Positions 31,964 to 45,100 of a stretch of 64,000 bases of DNA are shown here, piece after piece. The position numbers and the translations under genes are program-made. The DNA is from Orobanche coerulescens. Taxonomy: Eukaryota > Streptophyta > Magnoliopsida > Lamiales > Orobanchaceae. Under the pieces are notes generated by a model, which did no database searches, was not told the DNA's origin, and saw nothing but the letters and a program-made list of their open reading frames with translations. The DNA lies in NCBI GenBank assembly GCA_033398695.1, contig CM065818.1, positions 34,434,001 to 34,498,000 of the forward strand. The letters run 5' to 3'. How positions within the stretch are numbered: the stretch's first letter is position 1; every line of letters starts with the position of its first letter.

Positions 31964-32187
31964 TTAAATAGTATATTAAATTTAATAATTTTGATGTTAT
32001 TTTGAAAAAAATCAAGTAGTTTTATTTTTATTTATATATGTTCTGTCAATCTTTAACTTTTCAAGCTCCTATAACTATTTAGCGGTATCATAGTATGTTG
32101 CAGCTAGCTCTTCTTTTAAGAATGCTTGCCTTGAAATGCAGTGTAGGCTATGTTGCGTGGATGCAGGTGCGTGGGTATGGGTACGAT
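31964..32187. other. Short intergenic spacer
   Basis: 224 bp of AT-rich sequence between the small LTR element and the Athila 5' LTR. No gene is seen. Confidence 0.5.
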
Positions 32188-34120
32188 TGATTAGTGCATA
32201 ATTGATCTAAAATTTAAATACAAAATATTCATTTTTCCGGGCATAATTGTACTGATTTGTGATTAAAAATATATATTTTACAGATATATCCAAACATGAG
32301 CTAAAAATGGTTATTTTACAGATTACTGACATGAAGCATCAAAAAGGACGGAAAACAAGATCAAATCCAACGACGGGAATTTTTCAAGGCAAAACGGCGC
32401 ACAACACGGGGCAAACTGGGCCGTTTTTCATCGCCGTTTTTCAGCAGATGCCATGCAAAATTAGTCCACTTTTGACCAACTTGTGAACTCAACCACAAGA
32501 TATTTTTTTGGTCAAAAATCTGAAAATTCAAAGACATGGGTGAAGTGTGAACAAAGAATTAAAAAAATGATATTACAATAGATATTTTGAATTAAATAAT
32601 CAATTGTATTCTTGAAAATCACATATAAAAGGACATCTTCACCCATTGCAAAATAACCCACCTTCTTGCCAAGAAATAATCATCTTCTTGCTAAGAAATA
32701 CTCCTTTCTTTTAGCAATATATTTTCCTTAGAACTCTCAATTTTAGTTTGTATTTCATTTTTGGTTTGAAGTTTTTCTTTCATTTAGTTTGTAATTGAAA
32801 AGTGCTTGATCAATAAGCACTTAGTATTTTACTTAGTGTTTTACTTTCAATTTTTGTAAGCTTGTAACCTTTGAACAAGTTTGAAGTATATTTCTTGCAC
32901 TTTGATACATCATATTCAAGTAAGTTTTATCTATTGTCATTAAGTTCTAGTAATTAAAAGTTTCTATATATATATATATTATATATATAAATTATTTCTA
33001 TTATAATTTTAGTGTGTATAAACCAATGAGTAGCTAATCTTTCTTCCTAGGGGAAGAGGGATTTCTATTAGGTTATATATTGAGTATTTGATTGATTTAA
33101 ACTATTTTTAGTACTAATTGGTTTAAATAGAGATTGATTATATCCTATTTTTACTAATGAAACCTTCTTGATTGATTGTTGAGTGAATTGGAAACATATC
33201 TTTTCAATCTATCAAATGTTAATCTTGTTATCAACATCTTAAGATTGCGAAAGTGGTTAAGACACCTTTGAATACGAAAGTTATGAGGTGAAAAGTTGAT
33301 TACTCGATGAACGATCGTTTATCCTAAAAATAGTCAAGTTAGAGAAATGAAAGGACTAATTGGTTTAAATAGAGATTGATCATATCCTATTTCTACTAGT
33401 GAAACCTCCTTGATTGATTGTTAAGTGTATTGAAAACACATCTTTTCAATCTATCAAGTGTTAATCTTGTTATCAACATCTTAAAAAAGCAAAAGTGATT
33501 AAGACATCTTTGATTACGAAAGTACGGAGGTGAAAAGTTGATTACTCGATAAACATTCGTTTTTTCTTTTATATCCATATAAATCAATTCCTATACTTAA
33601 TTAAATACCTAATTTAATGAACCCGTAATCCCCTAGATTTTATAAATTCCCAACTCATTTTAATTCTATTCATTTTCACTAGTTAAAAATAGTCTAGTAT
33701 AAATAGTCTTAATAAAAATAGTCTAGTTAAAAATAGTCTTAATATAAATAGTCTAGTTAAAAATAGTCTTAATATAAATAGTCTAGTTAAAAAATAGTCT
33801 TAATATAAATAGTCTAGTTAAAAATAGTCTTAATATAAATAGTCTAGTATAAATAGTCTTAATAAAAATAGTCTTATTAAAAATAGTTTGGTTTAAAAAA
33901 TAGTGCATTTAATTTAGTTAATATTTAAAAACCCAATAATCTATTTTAGAATATTTTAGTATTTATTTTCGCAATTTGTAACAAAATATTATACGAAGCC
34001 CTGTTGGACAATTCTCGAGAGAAAAGACCTTGGTAGAACTTACCACAACTACTTCTACCTCGTATATATTTGCGAGGGACTCAAAAACTCCTATTTTTAG
34101 GATAAGTTTTTAACCGATCA
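32188..34120 (+). repeat. 5' LTR of the LOG-carrying Athila element
   Basis: 1933 bp from TGATTAGTGCATAATTG to AACCGATCA. TATAAAA at 32624-32630. A segment of about 244 bp is tandemly duplicated (about 33112-33355 and 33356-33560). An array of 15-bp units lies at 33672-33895. Confidence 0.88.
33672..33895. repeat. AT-rich tandem array in the LTR
   Basis: Alternating units AATAGTCTAGTTAAA and AATAGTCTTAATATA, about 14 in all, giving a 30-bp composite period. Confidence 0.85.
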
Positions 34121-34125
34121 AATTT

Positions 34126-34143
34126 TGGCGCCGTTTCCGGGGA
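34126..34143 (+). promoter_or_regulatory. Primer-binding site (tRNA-Asp-like)
   Basis: TGGCGCCGTTTCCGGGGA lies 5 nt after the LTR. It differs by one base from the tRNA-Asp site at 13179. Confidence 0.8.
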
Positions 34144-34281
34144 TTGTTTTAGGCCAAATAAAATTTTTGTATACTTTTATTTATATCTTGTGATTTAATC
34201 TTTCTTTATTTTTTGCATCTTTTATTCCTCTTGTTCTTAATTTTTTTTTCACATAAGGTGCGCTTAACTGTTTTCTAGTCT

Positions 34282-35590
34282 ATGCAGGGCCGTAAGTCTC
34301 TTGCAAGAACTTTGGTACCATACAACGAAAACGTTCATCCCGATTATCGAGTTGTAGATAGCCTGGAAGATATTAGCAGTGAAGGAGAAGTTTTGACAGA
34401 AGAAAACACTGAATCTTCCGATCAAGAAGAAAAGTCAAGCGAAGAACATATGGCAGACCAACAAACTTTGAAAGATTTTGCTAGACCGGTGATCGGTACA
34501 ACAACGTCATGCATACAACTTGGCCAGACAGCACGAAATTATGAATTGAAATCCATTCATTTCAACCAACTCCCATCTTTTTATGGGATGCCAAACGAGG
34601 ATCCTTTAAGTTTTATTCGTGATTTTTACTCGGTTGTAAATACCTTTCCATTACAACAATTGACCGAGGATCAATTAAAAATGAGGTGTTTTCCTTACAC
34701 TTTAAAAGATCGAGCAAAAACATGGATTATGACGTTGCCACCAAATTCATTGGCTACTTGGGATGATGTGTGCAACAAATTCATGTCTAAATTTTATCCA
34801 CATCATAAAACGGCGGATCTAAGGACCAAAATTGCGGCTTTTACGCAATCGGAGGGTGAACAATTTTTTGAAGCATGGGATCGTTTCAAAACTCTTTTAC
34901 TAGCATGCCCCCATCATCATTATCCTTTACACTGTTTGAGTCAAACTTTTTATGATGGGCTAACTCATAATTGCCAATTTATCGTTGACAATGCACTGGG
35001 AGATATAGAACACTAACGGCGCAAGCCGCTTTTGATTTGTTTGAAAAACTTGCTATATCCTCCCAAAGAAAAGAGTGCACGAGGCAGAGAGTCGGAGCTA
35101 ATGAAGTAATTTCCACCGCCGATCTCACCGCGCAAATTGCCGAGCTAACCAAACAAGTCCAACGACTTACAACTCAAGGAATTTCTCAACCACCCACAGT
35201 CATGCCATCTCAAGAAGTATTTTTCACGGTGGTGAATTTAGTCATGCACCCAACATCAATCCCGGATGAACCACGAAGAGGTAAATGCTTTAAATAATTT
35301 TTACCAACGCCTTGAAATGACCCTTTTTCGAAACCTATAATCCCGGTTGGCGAAATCACCCTAATTTCACTTGGGGAGGTCAGCATCACCAAAAAACACC
35401 ACCTCCTCAACATCAAAATTTGCAACAACCATATCAAATACCGAACCAAGTCCAAGGGTCCCACTCAAACAAACCCAGAAAACCCTCATTAGAAGAAACA
35501 CTTCAATCATTCATCCAAAACTCGGATCGAAGATTTGAAGCAATGGAAGCATCAAGAAACGAGTCGAAACTCAAGTCGGGCAACTAGCAA
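34282..35590 (+). pseudogene. Athila gag (broken)
   Basis: ATG 34282 opens 244 codons with an acidic N-terminus and the gag core (FYGMPNEDPLSFIRDFYSVV, MRCFPYTLKDRAKTWIMTLP, CNKFMSKFYPHHKTADLRTK). A stop at 35014-35016 marks a frameshift. The next frame (35037-35297) has AAFDLFEKLAISSQRK and AQIAELTKQVQRL. A third frame then has YNPGWRNHPNFTWGG near 35335, the typical Athila gag linker. At least two frameshifts prevent a full Gag. Confidence 0.85.
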
Positions 35591-35689
35591 ATCAACTGCA
35601 AAATAACCAGAAAGGGAGGTTACCAAGTCAACCCGAACAAGCTAAAGCTATCACCACGCTGAGAACTGGTAATATTTATAACAATCAAG

Positions 35690-36600
35690 TTGATTCCCCT
35701 TCTAATGATGATATTTCAGTTATTGCAGGAAACAAGGACGAAGATAAGGAGTCAAATGAAAATTCTAAAGAAGAAGTCCCCATCCCAACACTCCACAAAT
35801 CTACAAATCCATACAACCCCCCAATACCTTTTCCAATTCGACAAAAAAATGAAAAACTTGAGAAGCAATTTCTAAAATTTTTTGATATGCTGTCCAAAGT
35901 AAATGTAAACCTTCCTTTATTGGAAGTAATAAAAAGTGTCCCAGCATACGGAAAATTTTTCAAAGAATTACTCATGGATAAAAAGAAGTTTGGATATAGA
36001 GAAAAAATCATTGTCTCAGAGGTTATGTCTGCATTGCTCCAACAACGATTACCTCCCAAGCAAAGTGATCCAGGTAGCTTCATCATAAATATCGCTATGG
36101 GAAACGGTAAGAAGACCACTGGTATGCTTGATCTTGGAGCAGGTATAAATTTGATGCCATTATATATTTTTGAGCAACTTGATCTTGGTGAACTTAGCCC
36201 AACTAAAATATGTTTACAATTGGCCGATAGATCGCTTCGTTATCCTGTTGGAATTATCGAAGATATTTTGGTTGACATAGAGGGGCTTATTATTCCAGCA
36301 GATTTTGTTGTCTTAGAAATGGGACAATGTCTAGAAAATGGAAAAGATCATTCTATTTTATTGGGAAGACCTTTCATGGCTACCATTGAAACAATAATTG
36401 ATGTTAAAAGAGGAAAATTAACCATGAGTGTGTTAAATGAAACCGTGACATTTTTGTGTTTAATTACCCTGTTCCTAGTTATGATTTATACGAGGAGTGT
36501 GCTTTTGTTGATATTATTGACAATTCAGAGAAACTCTCATTATACAGAACAAGTAATGGAATGTTCGAGCTTAACCGGAAGTTGAAGGAGAAGTGTGCGA
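35690..36600 (+). pseudogene. Athila protease (broken)
   Basis: The frame from 35887 contains LPPKQSDPGSFIINIAMGNG, active-site MLDLGAGINLMPLYIFEQL near 36130 and ILLGRPFMATIETIIDVKRG near 36360. The frame shifts near 36450, after VLNETVTF. The preceding segment (35690-35875) holds the Gag-protease linker (NPYNPPIPFPIRQK) in another frame. Confidence 0.85.
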
Positions 36601-36680
36601 AAATCTCTTACAGGGATTAAGATAGATAGTCTGGAGTCGTTAATGGATAGCAAAGAAAAAGAAATACCGAGCTTAAAGAA

Positions 36681-38597
36681 TTGCCTAAACATTTAAAATA
36701 TGTTTTTCTTGAAGAGGGAAATAAAAAACCCGTAATTATTAATGCAGAATTAAGCAAAGATGAAGAATTTCTTTTAATAGAAGTTTTGAAAAAATGCAAA
36801 GAGGCAATAGGATGGGGTTTGAGTGATATTAAGGGAATTAGCCATTCAACATGTATGCACAAAATAATCCTAGAAGAGGGAGAAAAACCAAGAAGAGAAG
36901 CACAACGAAGATTAAATCCCAATATGCTAGAGGTAGTAAAAAAGGAAATTTTAAAATTGCTAGCTGAGGGAATTATTTATCCGATTGCGGATAGTGAATG
37001 GGTAAGCCCGATACATGTGGTGCCAAAGAAAAGTGGCATAACAGTGATTGAAAATGATAAGGGAGAGCTAGTACCAACAAGGGTAACAACCGGGTGGCGG
37101 ATGTGCATTGATTATCGAAAATTAAATGCCGCCACCAAAAAGGATTATTTTCCTCTACCTTTTATTGACCAAATGCTTGATAAACTTGCAGGACACAAAT
37201 TCTACTATTTTCTTGATGGCCTTTCAGGGTATTATCAAGTGGCGATTGCACCCGAGGACCAATCGAAGACCACATTCACATGCCCTTTTGGAACTTTTGC
37301 TTGTCGAAGAATGCCCTTTGGATTATGCAATGCACCAGGAACTTTTCAAAGGTGCATGTTGTCAATTTTCTCAGATATGATCGGCGATTCTATTGAGGTA
37401 TTTATGGATGACTTTTCAGTATTTGGATCATCTTTTGATGATTGCTTAAATAAATTGACCAAAGTACTTGAACGTTGTATTGAAAGCCATTTAACTCTCA
37501 GCTGGGAAAAAAGTCATTTTATGACTGAAAGTGGAATTGTGCTAGGCCATGTGCTGTCAAATCATGGAATTGAAGTCGACAAAGCAAAAATTGATGTCAT
37601 TCAAAAATTACCGCCACCAAACAATGTAAAGGCAATCAGGAGCTCTTTAGGACATGCCGGTTTTTATAGGAGGTTTATCAAAGATTTTTCAAAAATAAGT
37701 AAACCTCTCTGCACTTTGCCTACCAAAGATGTTTCCTTCATTTTCGATGACGCTTGTCTCGATGCTTTTAAAACCTTGAAAGAGAAACTAACCACGACAC
37801 CAATCGTAATTGCCCCTGATTGGTCTTTACCTTTTGAAATTATGTGCGATGCATCTGACCGAGCTGTTGGTGCAGTTTTGGGCCAAAGAATTGATAAAAT
37901 GCTCCGTGTGGTTTATTACGCTAGTCTAACATTAAATGATGCGCAGGTTAATTATACGACAACCGAGAAAGAATTATTAGCTGTGGTTTTCTCACTGGAT
38001 AAATTTAGATCTTATATTGTAGGATCTGAAGTGATTGTACATTCAGACCATGCAGCTTTACAACATCTGTTGAAAAAGCAACAAGCGAAACCTCGGTTGA
38101 TTCGGTGGATTTTAATGCTTCAAGAATTTAATGTGGAAATAAAGGATCGGAAAGGAAGTGAAAATGTGGTCGCAGACCATTTGTCTCGTTTAAAAATAAC
38201 AGAAGAAATAGATAACAAACATGAACAAATTGTGGACTCTTTTCCACATGAAAATCTATTTAAAATTTCTTCGGTACCTTGGTTTGCAGATATTGTGAAT
38301 TATTTGGTTTGTGAAATGCTCCCACCTAACATTTCTTACCAAGAAAAGAAAAGGTTTTTATCATCATGCAAAAACTACTTCTAGGACGAACCATGCCTTT
38401 TCCGATTATGCAAAGATGAAATCATGAGGCGATGTGTCCCAGAAGATGAGCAACAAAGTGTACTAACCTTCTGCCACGAACTTCATTGCGGAGGACATTT
38501 TGGCGGACAAAAGACCGCTAACAAAATTCTCCAATCTGGTTTGTATTGGCCATCCTTATTTAAAGACGCATATCATTTTTGTGTTCAGTGCGATAGG
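36681..38597 (+). pseudogene. Athila RT, RNase H and start of integrase (one stop, then split by insertion)
   Basis: Open from 36681 to a TAG at 38382-38384, then the same frame continues to the insertion point. RT has WVSPIHVVPKKSGITVIEND, WRMCIDYRKLNAATKKDYFP, MPFGLCNAPGTFQRCMLSIF and the FMDD active site (VFMDDFSVFG) near 37405, the form typical of Athila. RNase H contains IMCDASDRAVGAVLGQR and TTEKELLAVVFSLDKFRSYI. The stop is probably a changed tryptophan before DEPCLF. The integrase zinc finger is cut after CVQCDRC at 38597 by element A and resumes after its second target duplication at 55546. RT is otherwise well preserved. Confidence 0.9.
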
Positions 38598-40002
38598 TGT
38601 AATATCCGCAATTTCGGATTTCCGGTAATTTTATTTTTTCGGCGGAAGTCCGTTTCGACGACTCTCTTGGGACCGTCTCATCATTCTGAGAATGATTAAT
38701 TCTGCACTTTTTGTCATCCGAGTTCGTTTCGGTGTCGTTTTGTTGAGTTCCGTGCTTTTTAGCGACTTTTCCGCACTTGAGTTCGATTCTTGCGAATCTC
38801 GTCCGAAACTGTTGTGTCGAGTTTCTCGTAAGTTCATTTAATGTTATTATTCATGTTGCGAGCTTTGGTTTGGTGTTTCGATCGCGTATCGTGATTTTCG
38901 GACGTTTTGGGCCATTTTCGTAATTTCCCAAAGTTTTGGGTAATTACTTTCCGTTGTCGAATTTCGAGCCTTCGGGTGGTCGGAATCAGGTGTTCTCTCA
39001 GTGTTCGGATTCGTATTTACGAGTACTTCTTAACCGTGCTTTCGGTTTACGTTCAAGTCTGAGTTTCGGGATTTTTCGGACCGTCGGATCGACCGAGTCG
39101 GTGCCGGCCGGACCAGGCGAAACGGCCACGAAACGGCGGTGCCCAGCGCCGTGTCTTGCGCCGGTCGGCCAGGACCAGCAGCCTGCCGAGACACGGCCGA
39201 GACACCCGGCGCCGGTCCGGGCTGCTTGTCGCGCCGTGTCCAGCAGGGGTATAAATATGGCAGAGCAGTCGGGTTTTTCTTCATTTTTCTCACTCGTTTA
39301 TTCCTCTTCCGCGGCTGGAGACTTGATGATCATGGAGGGATGTTGTTAGGGGTTAAATCCATGAAGTTTTGAAGTTCATATCATCGATTAATCCTTCCAT
39401 AACTTGCTCCGATAGACCGAATCAAGGCAAGTTTTCTTAAAATATAGTTTTGGGGATTTTGTTCGATTTGTCCGTTTAATCCGTTTTAACTCAGAATATT
39501 GATGGATTGATGATTGTTAAGCTATATTATATCTAAATCCTTGTTATTCCACGGTTGGATTGCCACGGATTGTCATTTTATTGAGTATTTTATCGACGCC
39601 TTGAAAGTGTTCGATAAAATGTCACAAAGGGAATTCGAGCGTTCTACGATTATTCTTCCTCATTCGTTCGTTAATTTATTGATGGTATGATGTTAGGGTC
39701 AGATTTCTCGCAATGAATTCGAGTCGGAACCCTTCCGTTCGTTGTCTTCTTCGGGGTCCGAGCTTCCCGGTCGAACCGTGTTCTTCGGAGCATTTGGTAG
39801 CGATTATTAAGGCAAGTATCTTATTATACGACTTGTATCTTGTGACTAGTAATTACGTATGATATGTATGACGATTTTGCTTGCCTCCGTAAATATGTTC
39901 CGTTTGAGTTGGTTGTGTTTTCCGAAATTTGAAGGTTTTGTGATAATAGTGATATATTGGTATACGTGTTAGGCGTTGTGCCATTTGTGCAGGATTGCGA
40001 TG

Positions 40003-41908
40003 TGTAATATCCGGTATTTTTCTTTCCCTTGTATTTTCATTTTTGGGTATATTTCTCGGTCATAGTGACCCACATGTATCTTTCAGTATGTCCTTCCTGT
40101 CAATTGTTGAATTGTACTCTCGTTATTGTTCGTTGTTTCAACTTTCCTCGCATGAGTTCGACTTTGTTAGATCATCATTAAATTTTGGTGACTCCAAAAA
40201 TTATAAATCTTTGCAATATTATAGAACATCGAATTAGCTTTCCAATGGTTCAAACGGTGAGTCAATCGGAGTCCGGACGAGAGAGTTATGGTCGTTTCAG
40301 TTTTTGGCCGAGCACTTCCAGGAGCCTTTCGGCCGATAGGGGGTCGATAGACTCACGCCTACATTCCGTATGGGTATCGGTTGGGCCTATCGGCCGATAG
40401 GCTGGCCGATAGGTAAATTTCTTCACCTTCGAACTTCCAGAGCCTTTCGGCCGATAAGGGGGTCGATAGACTACCGCCTACATTCGGTATGGCTATCGGT
40501 TATTCGGCGATAGGCGGCCGACAGTTTCTGGCGTGTTACGCTATAAATGCGTTGTTTTGAGCGTGAAGCTCATTTCTTTCCCATTTTTCCACTGCGCCGC
40601 GAGAGAGGAGATATAGAGGGAGAGTTCTTCATCCGGTCGATTTTCATCATTTCTTTTCGGTTGTGAGGCTCGGATAATCAATCTAACGCGTGTTCTACGG
40701 ATCTTAATACGTGAATCACTCAAGGTAATATCTCTTGAAACCCTACCTTTTGGATAATTGGGGATTTTGGGGTTTTGTCCGATTCTTTCCGTTTCGTTGA
40801 TGGATTCATGATGAATATGATTATTCTTGTTGGTATTCTTAGTTTCTACGGATTCATGGTATATTTCGTGATTTTTTGGAATCGAGAGGGTTCGGTTGTG
40901 GTCCGCCCTCGTTGTTGTTTGTATACGAATATACATGAATCGTAGGCGGGTTTCTGTATTCCATTTCCGTATTCGACTAGAGTTGGTTGTAATTATGTTC
41001 TTCGAATCGTTAGGTTTGGTTCCGTTGATTCCTAGTGTTCGTCGGTGATTATCCTTTCCGTTGCGTCATCAAAATATTCAAGGCAAGTATTTTTGGAAAC
41101 CTTTATGCTTAACGTGAAATGGTAATGTATATTATGTGTGATTTGCTCACCTCGGGAGGGTCCGATGGGATCACGGAGGGAATCTATGGCTTCGTACTGG
41201 ATTCATGAGTTTGTTTCGCTAGCTCTCGGGAGGGTCCTTAGAGGCCTCGAGTGGGATTCGTGGCTTCGTCCCGGTCCTAGGTGACGTGTGGTGTTTGATT
41301 TGTTTTATGAATGTGGCTTCGGGAGGGTCCTTAGAGGCCTCGAGTGGGATTCGTGGCTTCGTCCGGTCCTAGGCAAATTAATTGTGTTTGTTTCCTAAAA
41401 GACATGTCTAGTTTTGGTTTTTGAAATGATATTGGTGCATGTACTATGAAATGTGTAAGCGATTGGTTTGCCTTGATTACTTGTACTAGCGTAATTGCTA
41501 ACCCTCCGGGGACCCTTTGGGGAAATTCTTGTTATGGATTTCGTGTTATGATTATCCTGACGAGGATGTTGGCGGAGTCGTTGACATGTGCATTTGGGTC
41601 TTTCTATTTCTTTCGTCCCATTTCGATTTGGTTGTTTTCTACATCTATAACCGCGATATAGACCAGCATCACAGTACTTAGGCTTTTCGTTTCAAACTCC
41701 GTGTTGTACTACTTTTATATTGTCACGTTGTTGGTTGATGCTTATTTTGCCGGTTGTTCGGGCGTATATTTACATGTCATATTATTTAATTATGTATCCT
41801 CGCTAACCAAGATGGTTAGTCGAGCGGAGTTTTCCTATTGAGCTCGGTAGGTCCCATGTAGGGGTCTACGGCGCTGTAACATATTTCCGAATATCTCGGG
41901 GTGTTACA
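40003..41908 (+). repeat. 5' LTR of element B
   Basis: TGTAATATCCGGTATTTTTC to GGGGTGTTACA. Contains repeated CGGCCGATAGG motifs (about 40315-40520), TATAAAT at 40542-40548, and about three copies of a CTCGGGAGGGTCC unit near 41150-41375. Confidence 0.92.
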
Positions 41909-42136
41909 GAAAATGGTATCGGAGCGCACTAGGTTTATGGATACCTAGGCTTGTTGGTTATTTGGGTCTAGTCATGTTTTGTTTGCACATTGTCACACCG
42001 CCAAAGATCTCGGTACTTCCAGTGCTCGTAAGTTTTCTTACTCATCCTTTGTTTTCTTACATTGTATTACTTTTCGAGTTAAAGTTGTTTTTTTCCTCCT
42101 TACTCATCATCAATATACTGTTATCTCTTAACACCG

Positions 42137-45100
42137 ATGGACGCCGGAGGTAACCGTGGTCGTGGTCGTAGACGCGCCGAGGACGTGGGGCGGCCACGCC
42201 ACATTCTTCGGCCAGCGCGATCGGTGACCGTCATAGTCATGCTTCTTCTCGAGCGCGCCGATCTTGGTATTGCGGGCAAAGAAATGGTTAACCAGATGGC
42301 GGCTATAGCTCAGGTCAAACCCCGATCGTGGACCCGATCGTGCCCATGCTAATCGGGCGAACGGATCGGCTTCAGGATGTCATCAAGATGCATCCTCCCG
42401 GAGCTTCGACCCGATCGGCCGGGAAGGGTGGGTCAAGGAGATATCCAAAGTCTTCACCGCTACCAATCGCCCGAGGACCGTAAGGTCCCTATTGCTCAAT
42501 ATTTTCTCACAGGAGATGCTACGGATTGGTGGGAGGCCGTTGGTCCCAAAGATCATGTGGCTTCATGGGCCGAATTTCAAGAATTGATGGAGACCGAATA
42601 TTGTCCGTGGCAGGCGCTCGAGTGCATGCATTCTATGATGCTCAACCACGGATATCCCCGTATCTCGTGCCATTGCCGACTTTAACAAGGAGTCAATGTG
42701 AAGACCCAAGTTGTCGAAGAGAGCGACAAAATTTTCCATTTTTCCAGGAGGATGAAACTATCCATTCGGGACTATATGTCCGGGCTCGTACTACCTTGAA
42801 GGATTATCGAGTCGAGCTCTTGCTTATGATATGTCGGTGACGGCTAGCGATTTGGCTCGTGAGAGCAAGAAGCGGAAATTTTTCGGTCCCAAGAGTGGAG
42901 GCCAGAAATCTCAGCCGCAAATATTTCTACGGTGCTCGTTTCGGGCCGAGCTTGAGTGCCACGCGTTCTGCTTCGGGAGAGCTGAGTGCGCCGGGACCAT
43001 CGCCCGGACCCCAGATGCTTTAACAGGCAAGCTGTGCCACGTGAACCGGGATTGTCTTCGTCCACCTTTGACTTGTCATACTTGTGGTCGGGCCACAAAG
43101 CTTCTTTTGCGAGAAGATCGAGACAGTTTCGGGTGCCCGTTCTTCTCACTCAAAGACCTATGGAGCCGAGCGTGAACTGTGGCTCATTTGCTCGCCGCCT
43201 CCACCGAGTGCCGGCCGAGGTAGGGGTCGGGTCAGCCCGCTAGGGAGGAGCATCAGTGTCGGCTCTGCCCGCCCGCGTATCTACGAGATGAGGAGGACCG
43301 ATGATCCAACTCTTTGTGGCGGCAGACAGTACTGCTCATATCCATTTCCATCCCGTCAATGTACTTTTTGATTCGGGTGCTACGCATTCATTCATTTCTC
43401 TAGAGTGTGCACGCCGTTTGAGTCTCATTGACGCTTGTCACCTTGCGAGCCTTTCATCGTTAAACTTCCTAGCGGTGATAGAATTGTCGGTGATCGAGAA
43501 GTCGGGACTGCTTCGTGATTATTTGTGAGAGGGCTTGGCTCTAATCTTATTGTCGAGTATCGAGGGCGAGGATTTAATTCTCGGGAATGATTGGCTCGAA
43601 CGGCATGGTGTAATCATGAACTACCGCACGAGGATCATTACCATGTTAGCCGAGGACGGCATCAACACTCTTTCGCAGGCGAAAGAGAAACTTAAGTTTA
43701 TTATTAACGCCTTGAAAGCGATGAAACTCCCGCGAAAGGGATGTATTGGTTATTGGTGCTATGCCTTGAAGGCGGAGGATGGTGGAGTCGAGCTTCGTCG
43801 ATTCAGTCGTTAATGAGTTTCTGATGTATTTCGACGAACTACCGGATTGCCACCGACCGTGAGGTTGAGTTTGCTATAGAGTTAGAGCTGCTCATTTTTC
43901 AAGGCGCCGTATCGCATGGCACCTTCAGAGATGTCCGAGTTGAAGAAGCGCTTGAGTGAGCTTCTTGAGTGGGTATGTTCGACCGAGCGCCTCGCCTTGG
44001 GGCGCTGTTGTGCGGAAGAAGGATGGTTCGCTACGTTTGTGTATCGACTATCGCGAACTAAACAAGGTGACCATCAAGAACATGTATCCTTTGCCGAGGA
44101 TTGACGACTTGTTCGATTTGGGAGGCTGCGGTATTCTCGAAGATTGATTTGAGATCGGGTACTATCTCCGGTGAGGGAGTCCGACGTCAAAACGCCTTTT
44201 GGACGAGATACGGACATTATGAGTTTGTAGTTATGCCTTTCGGTTAACTAACGCGCCGGCGGTGTTCATGCGAGTTGATGAACAAAGTCTTTATCGAGTA
44301 TTTGATAGGTGTGTCGTCGTTTCATCGATTTATATTCTTATTTATTCGAGGAACGAGGAAGAGCATGCCCATCATTTGCGGGTAGTGTTAGACATTTTGA
44401 GGACCGAGCAACTCTATGCGAAGTTCTCGAAATGTGAGTCGGGCCGAAAGAAGTGATGTTTTGGGCCACGTGATTTCAAATGAGGAGTTCGAGTAGATCC
44501 GTAAAATTGAGGCGGTGTTGGATTGGGCATCGCCACAAATGTGAAGGAGGTCCGTAGTTTCTTGGGTTTGGCTACTACCGTAGGTTCGCCGAGGGTTTCT
44601 CAAAACTAGCTCGACCACTTACCGATTCGAAAAATCACGCTTGCTCCCAAAACCGAGAAGTTCGTCCGGACCGATGAGAGGCGGTCGAGTTTTGAGGAGT
44701 CAAGAAGCGTTTGACTTCAGCATTGCCATGTGGCAACGAGGGTTTCGCTTTTAGCGATGCTTCGGTCGTGGTCTTGGGTGCGTATTGATGCAAGACGGCA
44801 AGACCATTGCCTATGCGTCGAGACGCTTGAGGCCGTATGAGCTTAACTACCCTACTCACGATTTGGAGTTAGCGGCGTTGTCTTTGCACTCAAAATTTGG
44901 CGTCACTATCTTTTCGGCTCGCATGTCGATTTTTACCGATCATAAAAGTCTCAAGTACATATTTACTCGCGAGAGTTGAATATGAGGCAGGAGGTGGTTA
45001 GAGTTGATTAAGGATTATGACCTCGAAATCCTTTATCATCCGGCAAGGCGAGGGCCGACGCCTGAGTCGAAACCAGGCTGCGTTGCGAACGCTTGAGATC

